Assembly: GCA_905182435.1 (NCBI GenBank)
Contig: CAJJBN010000026.1
Coordinates: 1-40,945 of the forward strand
Origin: Opitutaceae bacterium BACL24 MAG-120322-bin51
GTDB lineage: Bacteria; Verrucomicrobiota; Verrucomicrobiia; Opitutales; Coraliomargaritaceae
Reading direction: 5' to 3'
DNA length: 40,945 nt
The notes beneath the pieces are model-generated. The model did no database searches, was not told where the DNA came from, and was given only the letters and a program-made list of their open reading frames with translations. Each line of letters starts with the position of its first letter. Position 1 is the first letter of the stretch. The translations under genes and the position numbers were made by a program. Below are positions 33,660-40,898 of this stretch, in pieces.

Positions 33660-33689
33660 TGTCCAGTATTTTAATTAATATACTGGACA
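33660..33689. promoter_or_regulatory. Palindromic operator candidate upstream of the AbiEi-like gene
   Basis: TGTCCAGTAT and ATACTGGACA are exact inverted arms around 10 AT-only bases, 31 bases upstream of the ATG. The AT spacer and TATACT on the right arm could include a -10 box. AbiEi proteins autoregulate by binding inverted repeats in their own promoters, which makes this the likely binding site. Confidence 0.7.
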
Positions 33690-33720
33690 TTCGATACGTC
33701 ATCCCGTTCATTCGAAGCGA

Positions 33721-34446
33721 ATGAATGTCAGCAAGAAAATAGCGTCCTACCTCGCTCGGATCCCTTGTGGTTATGTATTCAGTTATACGGAGGTATCCAC
33801 TGAAGCAGTGGAGAAGGAAGCGCTGATTAAAGGCTTAAATCGCATGGCTGCGGCTGGTAAAATCGCGAAGTTAAGTCAGGGGAAATTCTACAAGCCAGAG
33901 CAAAGCCCTTTTGGAGAGTTGCCGCCACCTCAGGATCAAGTCGTCAAGGACCTGCTTGAACGGCGCGGAACGGTGGAAGGTTACTTGAGTGGACTGAGCA
34001 TCTACCCAGAGCTCGGACTTTGCACGCAGGTCAGCAATACGATTCAAATCGGCAAGAATGAAACACGTCCCGCCTTCCAGCGCGGCCGCTACAAAATCTC
34101 GTTCATTAAGCAAAAAAATACGATTACGAAAGAGACGATCCCACTGCTGCAAATCCTCGACGCCATACGTTGCATCAAGAAAATCCCGGATACAGACATC
34201 GGCAGCGCTTGCGAACGATTCAAGCACCTGATCCAGCAACTCAGCAGCAAAGAACAGCAAAGCTTAATGAAACTGGCTATCAAATATCCGCCTGCGACCC
34301 GGGCATTGCTCGGAGCCGTTTTGAGTGAAGTGGCTCCACCACTCGATACAGATAAGCTGAAGCAATCACTCAACCCGATCACACGCTATAAACTCACTGG
34401 CGCCACGGACGCCCTCGCCAACGCGGAGGCATGGAATATCGAATGA
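33721..34446 (+). CDS. AbiEi-like antitoxin/regulator (DUF6088 family), orphan
   Basis: 241 residues. The N-terminal winged helix has KKIASYLARIPCGYVFSYTE and LIKGLNRMAAAGKIAKLSQG (35-54), ending with K-F-Y-K-P. The middle part has GYLSGLSIYPELGLCTQVSN and TIQIGKNETRPAFQRGRYKI, then KQKNTITKETIPLLQILDAI, all as I know them from DUF6088/AbiEi-type proteins. These are usually the antitoxin of type IV systems with a nucleotidyltransferase toxin (AbiEii). No AbiEii gene follows; the next genes are ParDE. So it may regulate itself, serve a toxin elsewhere, or be left over from a lost pair. A palindrome lies upstream. Confidence 0.85.
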   Translation: MNVSKKIASYLARIPCGYVFSYTEVSTEAVEKEALIKGLNRMAAAGKIAKLSQGKFYKPEQSPFGELPPPQDQVVKDLLERRGTVEGYLSGLSIYPELGLCTQVSNTIQIGKNETRPAFQRGRYKISFIKQKNTITKETIPLLQILDAIRCIKKIPDTDIGSACERFKHLIQQLSSKEQQSLMKLAIKYPPATRALLGAVLSEVAPPLDTDKLKQSLNPITRYKLTGATDALANAEAWNIE

Positions 34447-34480
34447 AACTCCACTCACCCAACCCACTTCAATATTCCAT

Positions 34481-34503
34481 GTCGAATATTGACAATATTC
34501 GAC
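34481..34503. promoter_or_regulatory. Palindromic operator of the ParDE operon
   Basis: GTCGAATATT and AATATTCGAC are exact inverted arms around GAC. The palindrome overlaps the -35 box TTGACA, so binding by the ParD-type antitoxin would block RNA polymerase, the usual autoregulation of type II toxin-antitoxin operons. Confidence 0.8.
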
Positions 34504-34518
34504 ATATCGCTCTATACT
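34489..34518 (+). promoter_or_regulatory. Sigma-70 type promoter of the ParDE operon
   Basis: TTGACA (34489-34494, a perfect -35) and TATACT (34513-34518, -10) are separated by 18 bases and lie about 30 bases upstream of the antitoxin ATG. It is the clearest promoter in the window. Confidence 0.85.
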
Positions 34519-34548
34519 AGAATTACATTATTAATTAAGAACAAATAC

Positions 34549-34818
34549 ATGAGCAGCAGCATCAATCTATCTTTAACCGACGAACTCAGATCTTTCATTG
34601 ATAGTAATTGTGGGGACACTGGCCTGTATTCTACGCCTAGTGAATTCTTACGCGACATTCTGCGTGAGAAGAAAGAGCGGCAAGAACTGGCTACTTTACG
34701 CGAGGGCGTGCTGGCAGGTTATCAGGATTTAAACCATGGGCGTTTCGTAGAATTTACAGGTAACTTACGAGCATCGCTAAAATTGGCAGAGAAACGCGAA
34801 CAGGACGACTGGAAATAA
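34549..34818 (+). CDS. ParD-like type II antitoxin
   Basis: 89 residues from ATG 34549. The N-terminal ribbon-helix-helix part, SSSINLSLTDELRSFIDSNC then TPSEFLRDILREKKERQEL, matches ParD/CopG-type DNA-binding antitoxins. The C-terminal 40 residues are charged and flexible as expected for the toxin-wrapping part. A frame beginning at 34489 would start inside the promoter and is rejected. One base separates its stop from the toxin start. Confidence 0.9.
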   Translation: MSSSINLSLTDELRSFIDSNCGDTGLYSTPSEFLRDILREKKERQELATLREGVLAGYQDLNHGRFVEFTGNLRASLKLAEKREQDDWK

Positions 34819-34819
34819 C

Positions 34820-35179
34820 ATGGCTTACCTTGCGCTATCGCGCCGCGCTTTTCTCGACATTCAGGGCATTGAATCCTACTCCATCGAAAAGTGGGGAGCT
34901 AAAGTAGCCAATGACTACATCGAAAGCATTGAGGCCGCATTAAATCTACTGCGTGAAAACCCGCAATTGTTACGGACCAAGCAGACCATTGGCGATAGCC
35001 TCTCTTTCTACAGAGTGAAGCAGCATTTTTTAGCCTGCGCACTGTTCGATAAGGAAATCTATGTGCTGACCGTCAAGCATGGTGCGATGGACTTGCCAAA
35101 CCGCATTAGAGAAATGGAGCCACAGCTTTTGATGGAAGCTGACATGCTCCATAAAGCACACAACGCCAAACGTTCTTAA
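34820..35179 (+). CDS. ParE/RelE-superfamily toxin
   Basis: 119 residues. AYLALSRRAFLDIQGIESYS is the N-terminal strand and first helix of ParE, KVANDYIESIEAALNLLREN the second helix, and the strands SFYRVKQHFLACALFDKEIY and VLTVKHGAMDL form the toxin core. ParE toxins usually inhibit DNA gyrase, RelE toxins cut mRNA; the sequence favours ParE. It runs slightly long at the C-terminus. The gene is complete and the pair appears functional. A strong terminator follows. Confidence 0.9.
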   Translation: MAYLALSRRAFLDIQGIESYSIEKWGAKVANDYIESIEAALNLLRENPQLLRTKQTIGDSLSFYRVKQHFLACALFDKEIYVLTVKHGAMDLPNRIREMEPQLLMEADMLHKAHNAKRS

Positions 35180-35208
35180 CAGAACCTAGAATACACTGTT
35201 CCATTCTC

Positions 35209-35234
35209 AGCCCCGCTTCGTGCGGGGCTTTTTT
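35209..35234 (+). terminator. Rho-independent terminator of the ParDE operon
   Basis: AGCCCCGC-TTCG-TGCGGGGCT, a stable stem with a UUCG-type loop, followed by a T run, 30 bases past the toxin stop. Confidence 0.95.
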
Positions 35235-35322
35235 AGGTTCATCCCTTCAAGAACACTGGTATTGAGCGGGTAAAGAGCGGAGGCCAAGATGCCTCGAAGG
35301 GTAATGAGGATTTATAGCAAAT

Positions 35323-36631
35323 CACTAGCGTCCAGTTAAAGGTCATTGAAAATCAATTGTTTAGAAAACCCAGCCTCCTCTCTTACATTAGCAAAATCTC
35401 CAAGTAGCTGATTGAAAGACACTTTCTGAAACACGTTCACGCTCAAGATTTGTAGTATTCTACTGAGACTTTCATCCATTCCATGCACCTTATTGAGACA
35501 GGCCACCATCAGGTAAACGCAGATTGCGATCCAAATTTGAGTTCGCACGGCGTTCTCGGTTGTGCCGAAAAATGCTTTGATGCGCAGGTTTTGTTTGATC
35601 CACTTGAAGAACAGTTCGATCTGCCAGCGGCGTTTGTAAATGGCAGCGATGGCCTGTGCTGGCAGATCGAAGTGATTTGTCAGGAAAACCAGGCGCTTTC
35701 GAGTCTCGGTATCAAAGAAGCTGATACGTCTGAGTTTTTTAGGGTAGTCTCGTTTACTTTTGTAAGTGCGCAATCGAATGGTTTGATCGCAGCGCAGACC
35801 GCAGGACTTGTCGACTGGACGAGACTTACACAGGCTAAATCTCATATTGCTTTTTGCCCGGATGACAAAATAGGCGTTCGCGCTTTCGATTCTAAAGAGT
35901 CGGGCAAAGTCCAAGTATCCACGGTCGAAGACATAAATGCTTCCTGCTTCAAAAAGCATCCGATCCATGAAGTGAACGTCATGAACCGATCCGTCTGTAA
36001 TATGCATAAAGACAGGTATCGAACCAGTCAGATCAATTTGAGTGTGGAGCTTAATCGCAGCTTTGGTTCTGCGGAAATGAGCCCACGGAAACATCGACAG
36101 ACACAGATCAATCGTGGAGGCATCGACGGCATAAACCATCTCGTCGATGTCGAGTCCGTTGGAGTCTTCGCGATAAAGTCGCCTCGCCTTGTGAATCAGA
36201 ACCTGAGCGAGTGCTTCGTAAACACGCCAGTCACGATGCTCGTTCGCATAAGCGAGATTAGTCCGTGTGACGTTCCCTCGAATGCCCATCGCATAGAGAT
36301 GCGAACATCCTCTCAAGCAGGCTTCAATATCTCGAAGGCTCTCTCTGAAAGTGATCTGAGCAAAAGCCATAGCGAGAAATTGATCTCGGGCAGTCATACC
36401 TTTGCTTGCACGCGGCATCGGGTAGCGATCAATGCACCGAGTCAATTGCTTGGGATCCAGCACATCCATAATCTGGGCGAATACGAGTCTTCCGATGTTC
36501 ATCCCTTATTGAGAATGAAACTACTTAAGAACGGCCAGTCCGTTCAAATGCAGGACACTACTTTATCTTTATTAGCCGCTTAAAATGAACAACCTACAAA
36601 ACATCAACCTCTCCTTAACTGGACACTAGTG
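35323..36631 (-). mobile_element. IS4-family insertion sequence
   Basis: The left end CACTAGCGTCCAGTTAAAGG (35323-35342) and the right end, read inward on the other strand from 36631, CACTAGTGTCCAGTTAAGGA, match with two or three differences. The element is about 1.3 kb with one transposase gene. I do not see an obvious target duplication: left flank ATAGCAAAT, right flank GGCGAAGAT. It interrupts or abuts a K+-channel-like remnant. Confidence 0.88.
35336..36502 (-). CDS. IS4-family DDE transposase
   Basis: 388 residues. An N-terminal part with RASKGMTARDQFLAMAFAQI and RESLRDIEACLRG is typical of the ISPepr1-like group. The DDE residues are Asp127 (VDASTID), Asp193 (FDRGYLDFARLF) and Glu296 in YKRRWQIELFFKWIKQ, which fits the IS4 Y-(2)-R-(3)-E-(6)-K signature (Tyr289, Arg292, Glu296, Lys303). 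The frame is full length, so the element may be active. The long antisense frame on the + strand is a shadow. Confidence 0.95.
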   Translation of the reverse strand: MNIGRLVFAQIMDVLDPKQLTRCIDRYPMPRASKGMTARDQFLAMAFAQITFRESLRDIEACLRGCSHLYAMGIRGNVTRTNLAYANEHRDWRVYEALAQVLIHKARRLYREDSNGLDIDEMVYAVDASTIDLCLSMFPWAHFRRTKAAIKLHTQIDLTGSIPVFMHITDGSVHDVHFMDRMLFEAGSIYVFDRGYLDFARLFRIESANAYFVIRAKSNMRFSLCKSRPVDKSCGLRCDQTIRLRTYKSKRDYPKKLRRISFFDTETRKRLVFLTNHFDLPAQAIAAIYKRRWQIELFFKWIKQNLRIKAFFGTTENAVRTQIWIAICVYLMVACLNKVHGMDESLSRILQILSVNVFQKVSFNQLLGDFANVREEAGFSKQLIFNDL

Positions 36632-36813
36632 GGCGAAGATGAATAATCGCCCAAAGCCTTCCGCAACCAGTGGGCGGCCAGCACAAAGAAGGTGAATACG
36701 TTGCCGCCGACAGTCACCAGAGTCACATCACCGTAGCCCACGGCCGTCAGGGTGACAACTGCCCACCTGAGGGAATGGAAGACAGAAGCGAACGCCTCGG
36801 AATGGTGACTGGC
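36632..36813 (-). pseudogene. Remnant of a voltage-gated K+ channel pore region
   Basis: Minus-strand frame from 36813 reads F-A-S-V-F-H-S-L-R-W-A-V-V-T-L-T-A-V-G-Y-G-D-V, the pore helix and selectivity filter of Kv-type channels (T-V-G-Y-G-D has one change, Ala for Thr before VGYGD), then VTVGGNVFTFFVL as the start of the next helix. The expected inner helix is replaced by unrelated residues and the frame runs into the IS end. An in-frame stop lies at 36814-36816. Only about 60 codons remain. Confidence 0.6.
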
Positions 36814-36902
36814 TTAAGGCATCATATGTGTATGTGGGATTTCCCATCATACTGATACGTTGAGAAAACTGAGGCTGGAAGTTGCACGCGTATGTGATGA
36901 TG

Positions 36903-36972
36903 AGTCACCTCATCCAGAATAAGGCGTAGAGCACGGAGACATTTAATTTAAACGTTTGGTGCCTTTTCTTCC
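36903..36972. repeat. Island boundary repeat, copy 2
   Basis: Near-identical to 33484-33540 and continuing with GTGCCTTTTCTTCC. It lies between the K+-channel remnant and the end of the decayed vapC. Confidence 0.93.
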
Positions 36973-36979
36973 GCACTAG

Positions 36980-37377
36980 TTAGACTTTTTTAGAAAGGAA
37001 AGCCTGATCCAGTCGGGGTTGCCGCTTGAAGATGCGCTCAAAATGACCATCGAGCAGGCAGAGACCGACAGCCAGCGGCGCATGGTGCAGAGTTGGGATC
37101 ATCGTGCCCTTCTCTTCCAAGTTCTAGTAAATTTCAGCGTAGCGGATAGCTGTGCCTTCATCCACGCCAACGATCAGGCAACGCTCGCACAAGTCACTAA
37201 TCTTAAGCCGTTCCTTTTCGGGATTATTGCACTTGCGAAGACCGCAATAAAGCTCGCCGAGCACCGTTACCGGCATCCAGACTTCCTGAGCCTGATTAAA
37301 TGCTCCAAAGCCTCTTTTTGGCCTCGGAACAAACTGATCACCGCACTGGTGTCGACGGCGAGATTACCAACCTTCAT
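36980..37377 (-). pseudogene. Decayed VapC-like PIN-domain toxin
   Basis: ATG at 37377 begins MKVGNLAVDTSAVISLFRGQ, the PIN N-terminus with its first Asp. The frame fails after EALEHL because one base is missing (CATTTAATC for an expected CATTTAAATC), and the next frame resumes as QAQEVWMPVTVLGELYCGLR through RYAEIY, with the second acidic ligand in GEL. An in-frame TAG lies at 37124, after which NLEEKGTMIPT and LLDGHFERI continue the fold to TAA at 36980. So one frameshift and one nonsense codon. The start overlaps the antitoxin stop. Confidence 0.8.
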
Positions 37378-37576
37378 GGACGGATTCGATTCGCTCACTG
37401 CTCTGGTTGATTGCGTGTTCAAGTCGGTCGACTTCGTCCGAGTTCAAGCATCCCGCCAAGTCATCGAAGCGGCCTTTGGGCACTTCGGAAAGACTGTCGA
37501 TATAATGAGCAACTTCCTCGACCTTCTTGGCAGGCAGGGATTTCAGCTTTTCAACGGTTTCTTCCAGTGTGTTCAT
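37364..37576 (-). CDS. VapB-like antitoxin
   Basis: About 70 residues from Met at 37576; an upstream ATG at 37621 adds 15 residues. TVEKLKSLPAKKVEEVAHYI is followed by KGRFDDLAGCLNSDEVDRLE and a charged tail, matching the small antitoxins (DUF2281-like) paired with VapC PIN toxins. It overlaps the start of the decayed vapC by 14 bp in the usual way. With the toxin broken it has no obvious partner here. Confidence 0.75.
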   Translation of the reverse strand: MNTLEETVEKLKSLPAKKVEEVAHYIDSLSEVPKGRFDDLAGCLNSDEVDRLEHAINQSSERIESVHEGW

Positions 37577-37621
37577 TCTGGGGCTAATATCGTTCAACTT
37601 CATAAAAAGTGCAACCTTCAT

Positions 37622-38008
37622 TCTTTGAGCTTGCGGGATGAGGTCCGCCCGCCGACTTCATAGGCTACAACAACGACTCTACGGGCTTGCGTCACGGCGT
37701 GAACGTTCGAGCACCCGATCGGCCCAAGTCAACACTTCCTGAGTTTTTATGGGTGTCCTTTTAATTTTCATTCGTCATTGCCTGCGCAGCAGCATTAGTG
37801 CGAAAGACACGTTTCGCTGATTGCCGTTAGCAAAAACATCGGCACGATCAAAAGGCTGCTTCATCCGAAACACCCCAAATCACCTCATCCTTGTCAGCAT
37901 GCCACTTCTTCCAACACTCACCCCACAGCGATTACACTGACATTTAAATTCAACGTTTGGTGCCATTTTCACCTCGCGCTAAAACATCGAAACCTGAATC
38001 TCCACCGA
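37622..38008. other. Intergenic region with a small possible coding remnant and the third boundary repeat
   Basis: On the minus strand ATG 37771 opens a 30-codon frame (MKIKRTPIKTQEVLTWADRV...) ending at 37679, and an overlapping frame reads R-R-V-V-V-V-A-Y-E-V-G-G-R-T to a TGA that overlaps the upstream antitoxin ATG. Together they may be a frameshifted small gene; no family is recognised. At 37938-37973 GACATTTAAATT and AACGTTTGGTGCC repeat the end of the island boundary sequence. Confidence 0.4.
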
Positions 38009-38965
38009 ATGCCCTACAATAAACCATGGATTTCGTTCTCCGATCAACTGCTGCAGTTGAAGGACCGCGGGATGCTTGTTGAAGACGACGTTGCAGCCGA
38101 GAATTATTTAGATCGGATCGGCTATTACCGATTAAGTGGTTATTGGTATCCGTTTAGGCAGATCGATTCGACTGATCCGAAGAAACGATTGGACCAGTTT
38201 GAAGATGGCACGCATTTCACCGATGCATTGAATCTCTATGTGTTCGACAAAAAACTGCGACTGCTTGCGATGGATGCATTAGAACGCATCGAAGTGGCGA
38301 TTCGTGTGGATATTGCTCATCTGCTCGGCGAACGAGACGCTTTTGCTTATCAGGATAAGAGCTTTCTGGATGGTAAATTCACAAAGACCAAGAAGGGAAA
38401 GTCCACTAGCGCTTATGATGATTGGCTTAAAAAAAACACTCGCCTAATTAATTACTCACGGGAGCCATTCATCAAAAACTTTAAAGCCAAATATGGCCTG
38501 CCTGTGCCTTTCTGGATCGCAATTGAAGTCTGGGACTTTGGTGCGATGTCGCTCTTTTACGCAGGGATGAAGCGTAAGGATCGGGACTCCATTGCTCAGA
38601 AATACAAGATTCCAAGCGGTAACACTTTTGCTAGCTGGCTACGTTCACTCAATTATTTGAGGAATTTATGTGCGCATCACAGCCTTCTGTGGAATCGGAA
38701 CATGGTCGATCAGCCGAAACTTCCAGACGCTGCCGATGCTGGAGATCTTTCGAATTTCATCGGACAACCGAAGAGCACCGCTCGTCCGTTTATTCTTTTT
38801 TGCTTACTTCAATGGCTGATGCGTGAAATATGTCCCAACAGTTGTTGGCATGAACGCTTCCGCGAGCATTTGAAGGATTTTCCTGCTGGAGCTAAGCAGT
38901 TGCGCTCGCGCTCTGAAATGGGCTGTCCTGCTGGATGGGAAACTTGGGATTTATGGAAAATCTAG
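38009..38965 (+). CDS. Abi_2 (AbiD/AbiF-like) abortive infection protein
   Basis: 318 residues. FSDQLLQLKDRGMLVEDDVA, YLDRIGYYRLSGYWYPFRQI, NLYVFDKKLRLLAMDALERI and EVAIRVDIAHLLG are the successive signatures of the Abi_2 family. YLRNLCAHHSLLWNR contains an R-x4-H motif (Arg218 to His223), the HEPN RNase active-site pattern. Such proteins stop phage growth by killing or arresting the host, probably through RNA cleavage. It starts about 45 bp after boundary repeat 3, has no visible antitoxin partner and appears intact. Confidence 0.92.
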   Translation: MPYNKPWISFSDQLLQLKDRGMLVEDDVAAENYLDRIGYYRLSGYWYPFRQIDSTDPKKRLDQFEDGTHFTDALNLYVFDKKLRLLAMDALERIEVAIRVDIAHLLGERDAFAYQDKSFLDGKFTKTKKGKSTSAYDDWLKKNTRLINYSREPFIKNFKAKYGLPVPFWIAIEVWDFGAMSLFYAGMKRKDRDSIAQKYKIPSGNTFASWLRSLNYLRNLCAHHSLLWNRNMVDQPKLPDAADAGDLSNFIGQPKSTARPFILFCLLQWLMREICPNSCWHERFREHLKDFPAGAKQLRSRSEMGCPAGWETWDLWKI

Positions 38966-39335
38966 GCATCCAGGCAAAAAAGAACCCCCGCGTTCACAAA
39001 GGAAGAGGCGAGGGCCGTGTTATGTATATAAATGCATCCGTGAGCTCTTTCGTCAATATTTTTTTATAACCATGAGCATTATCGGGTGCAATTTTAAGGA
39101 CGGGGTAAAAAAAAATCACAAAGTGTAGCGAGCGGGTTTACCCCGCGATTTTCTTTGTCGGGGGAGATAGGATGCCGTATGAACTCTCACGCCCGCTGCG
39201 CTCAAGGCGCAAAGACGCAAAGCTAGGGAGATGTGCTCAAGCTTTGCTTCTTGGGCCCCATCTTTGATGTCCGATCACATTAATCATCACCTCCCCAATC
39301 TCGCCCGCAGGGCCCTTTATTATGCCCCCGGGTGC
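38966..39335. other. Intergenic region between the Abi gene and the group II intron
   Basis: No gene recognised in 370 bases. It holds a GTAG-type REP hairpin (39124-39149) and, on the intron side, a GC-rich stretch near 39307-39332 that is the intron's 3' flanking sequence. Confidence 0.5.
39124..39149 (+). repeat. GTAG-headed REP hairpin
   Basis: GTAG-CGAGCGGG-TTTA-CCCCGCGATT closely matches the GTAG hairpin present in each unit of the 2.2-kb tandem repeat (GTAG-CGAGCGGG-TTGA-TCCCGCGAT), with a compatible stem and changed loop. Confidence 0.85.
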
Positions 39336-39376
39336 ATTGAGGTAGGAACCGCCCGTTACCGAGCGGCCCCCTCGCA

Positions 39377-39409
39377 GATCCCTGCGTGCGGTTTTCCCGC
39401 ACAGGGCTC
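39377..39409 (-). ncRNA. Group II intron domain V
   Basis: Minus strand 33 nt: GAGCCCTG pairs with CAGGGATC, a CG bulge follows, then TGCGG/CCGCA capped by GAAAA. The AGC triad at positions 2-4 and the two-base bulge are the catalytic features of domain V. One G-A mismatch sits at the third pair, where canonical introns have G-U. Confidence 0.85.
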
Positions 39410-39434
39410 CTCGCGGCAGCGCACAGTGTAGAGT

Positions 39435-40898
39435 TTAGCCATATACATTTGAGAGTTCGAGTCGGCTTTGATAGCGATATGGCTTTTCGACAACTTGCGG
39501 TCTGGGCATCCCCAAAGTCTCCCACATTTGACTAAAGCCTGTCCAGTTATAGCTACGTCTTTGGCTGCGGCGGTTTAACCATTTAAATACGATATGTTGG
39601 GTCCAATATTGGAACTTCCCCAGACTATCTGAGTTACCAGTCACACCGTAGTAGTTGTAATGCCCGAGCAATTTACGCCTAAGGATCGGCGCTAGCTGTT
39701 TGAGTGTGCGATTTCGATTCGTCCGTATCCACTGCTTCATTGCCTGCAGCGAGGCGCTCATCTTCTTTCGATTTGTCTGACGTTTCACGGTCTGTTTCCC
39801 ATTGCGGGTATTAGACCAGAAAAAGTCAAATCCGAGGAAGGTAAAACGACCACTCGCTTTGACGTTGAAGCGGCTGAACTTCACTATTCCGCTTTTCTCT
39901 TCGGCTAGCTCTAATCCATAGAACGCTAACTGCTCTCTTAACCATGCAAGGAATCGGCGGGCATCGTTTTCACGATGGAACCCACAGACAAAGTCATCCG
40001 CGTAACGTAGATACACCACCTCGGGATAGGCTTTGCTTTTCACGTCGGCTTCGATCCGTATATCTAACGCATAGTGCAGATACACATTTGCCAGCACTGG
40101 TGAGACGATTCCCCCTTGCGGCGTGCCAGCGGTGGGATGCAAAACTTGCCCATCCTCTTCCAACACGCCTGCGCTCAGCCACTTACCGATGAGTCGCACA
40201 AAGGCTTCATCGTCGATTCGTTTCCTAAGCATATTCAGTAACTTTTCATGCTCCAGATTGTTAAAGAAACCTTTTATATCGGCTTCCACTACCCAGTGCA
40301 CTTTCTTGGTCGCTAACGATTCCCGTAGCATTTGGCTCGCGTGACGCGAGCCCTTGCCACTGCGGTAACCCCTGCTGCTGTCCAGAAAATCTGCTTCGTA
40401 AATGGCTTCGAGTATTCGTCGAGCGGCCATCTGAACGATTTTATCTTCCACAGCAGGTATACCCAAAGGACGGAGTTTGCCCCCGCTTTTAGGTATATAC
40501 TTTCGTCTTACTAACTTCGCCCGATAGCTTTTACGCTTCAGACGATCCAACAGATCAGCGAGGTTCGATTCGAGATCATTCTCGTAATCGGCCACGCTTT
40601 GACCATCCACTCCGCTAGCAGCATCTCGCCGCAGCAGGTGGAAGCTCTCACGCAGCAGCGCCTCATCTATCATCGTATACAAGCCGCCGAACCGGTGTCC
40701 CGGTTCGTGCGACGCCTTATCTCTCAATGCGATCAGGGTGCTGGACACGCTTCGAGTGGGAACTTTCTTTTCCCTCGCGTGAGTGCTTTGATCGTGTTGT
40801 TGCCCCGTCGATTCCTTCGCCATGCCTGCTTGTGCAGACGTGTGATCGGCCCGACCGTCTCGGACTAATATGGATCGATCTGACTCCTGCTGACTCAT
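39435..40898 (-). CDS. ltrA: Group II intron reverse transcriptase/maturase
   Basis: 487 residues. RT blocks in order: GVDGQSVADYENDLESNL, YIPKSGGKLRPLGIPAVEDKIVQ, EADIKGFFNNLEHEKLL, TPQGGIVSPVLANVYLHYAL, and the catalytic YADD at 299-302 (VYLRYADDFVCGF). Then GRFTFLGFDFFW and a maturase-type domain X (RTLKQLAPILRRKLLGHYNYYG). No HNH endonuclease. It helps splice its intron and reverse-transcribes it into new sites. The first 60 residues are polar and not conserved, so the start is uncertain. It seems intact. Confidence 0.95.
   Translation of the reverse strand: MSQQESDRSILVRDGRADHTSAQAGMAKESTGQQHDQSTHAREKKVPTRSVSSTLIALRDKASHEPGHRFGGLYTMIDEALLRESFHLLRRDAASGVDGQSVADYENDLESNLADLLDRLKRKSYRAKLVRRKYIPKSGGKLRPLGIPAVEDKIVQMAARRILEAIYEADFLDSSRGYRSGKGSRHASQMLRESLATKKVHWVVEADIKGFFNNLEHEKLLNMLRKRIDDEAFVRLIGKWLSAGVLEEDGQVLHPTAGTPQGGIVSPVLANVYLHYALDIRIEADVKSKAYPEVVYLRYADDFVCGFHRENDARRFLAWLREQLAFYGLELAEEKSGIVKFSRFNVKASGRFTFLGFDFFWSNTRNGKQTVKRQTNRKKMSASLQAMKQWIRTNRNRTLKQLAPILRRKLLGHYNYYGVTGNSDSLGKFQYWTQHIVFKWLNRRSQRRSYNWTGFSQMWETLGMPRPQVVEKPYRYQSRLELSNVYG

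Noticed and set aside
35483..36583. 366-codon + strand frame
   Set aside because: Antisense to the IS4 transposase, which has clear DDE motifs; no family features on the + strand.
37019..37663. 214-codon + strand frame
   Set aside because: Antisense to the VapB gene and decayed vapC, which carry recognisable family motifs.
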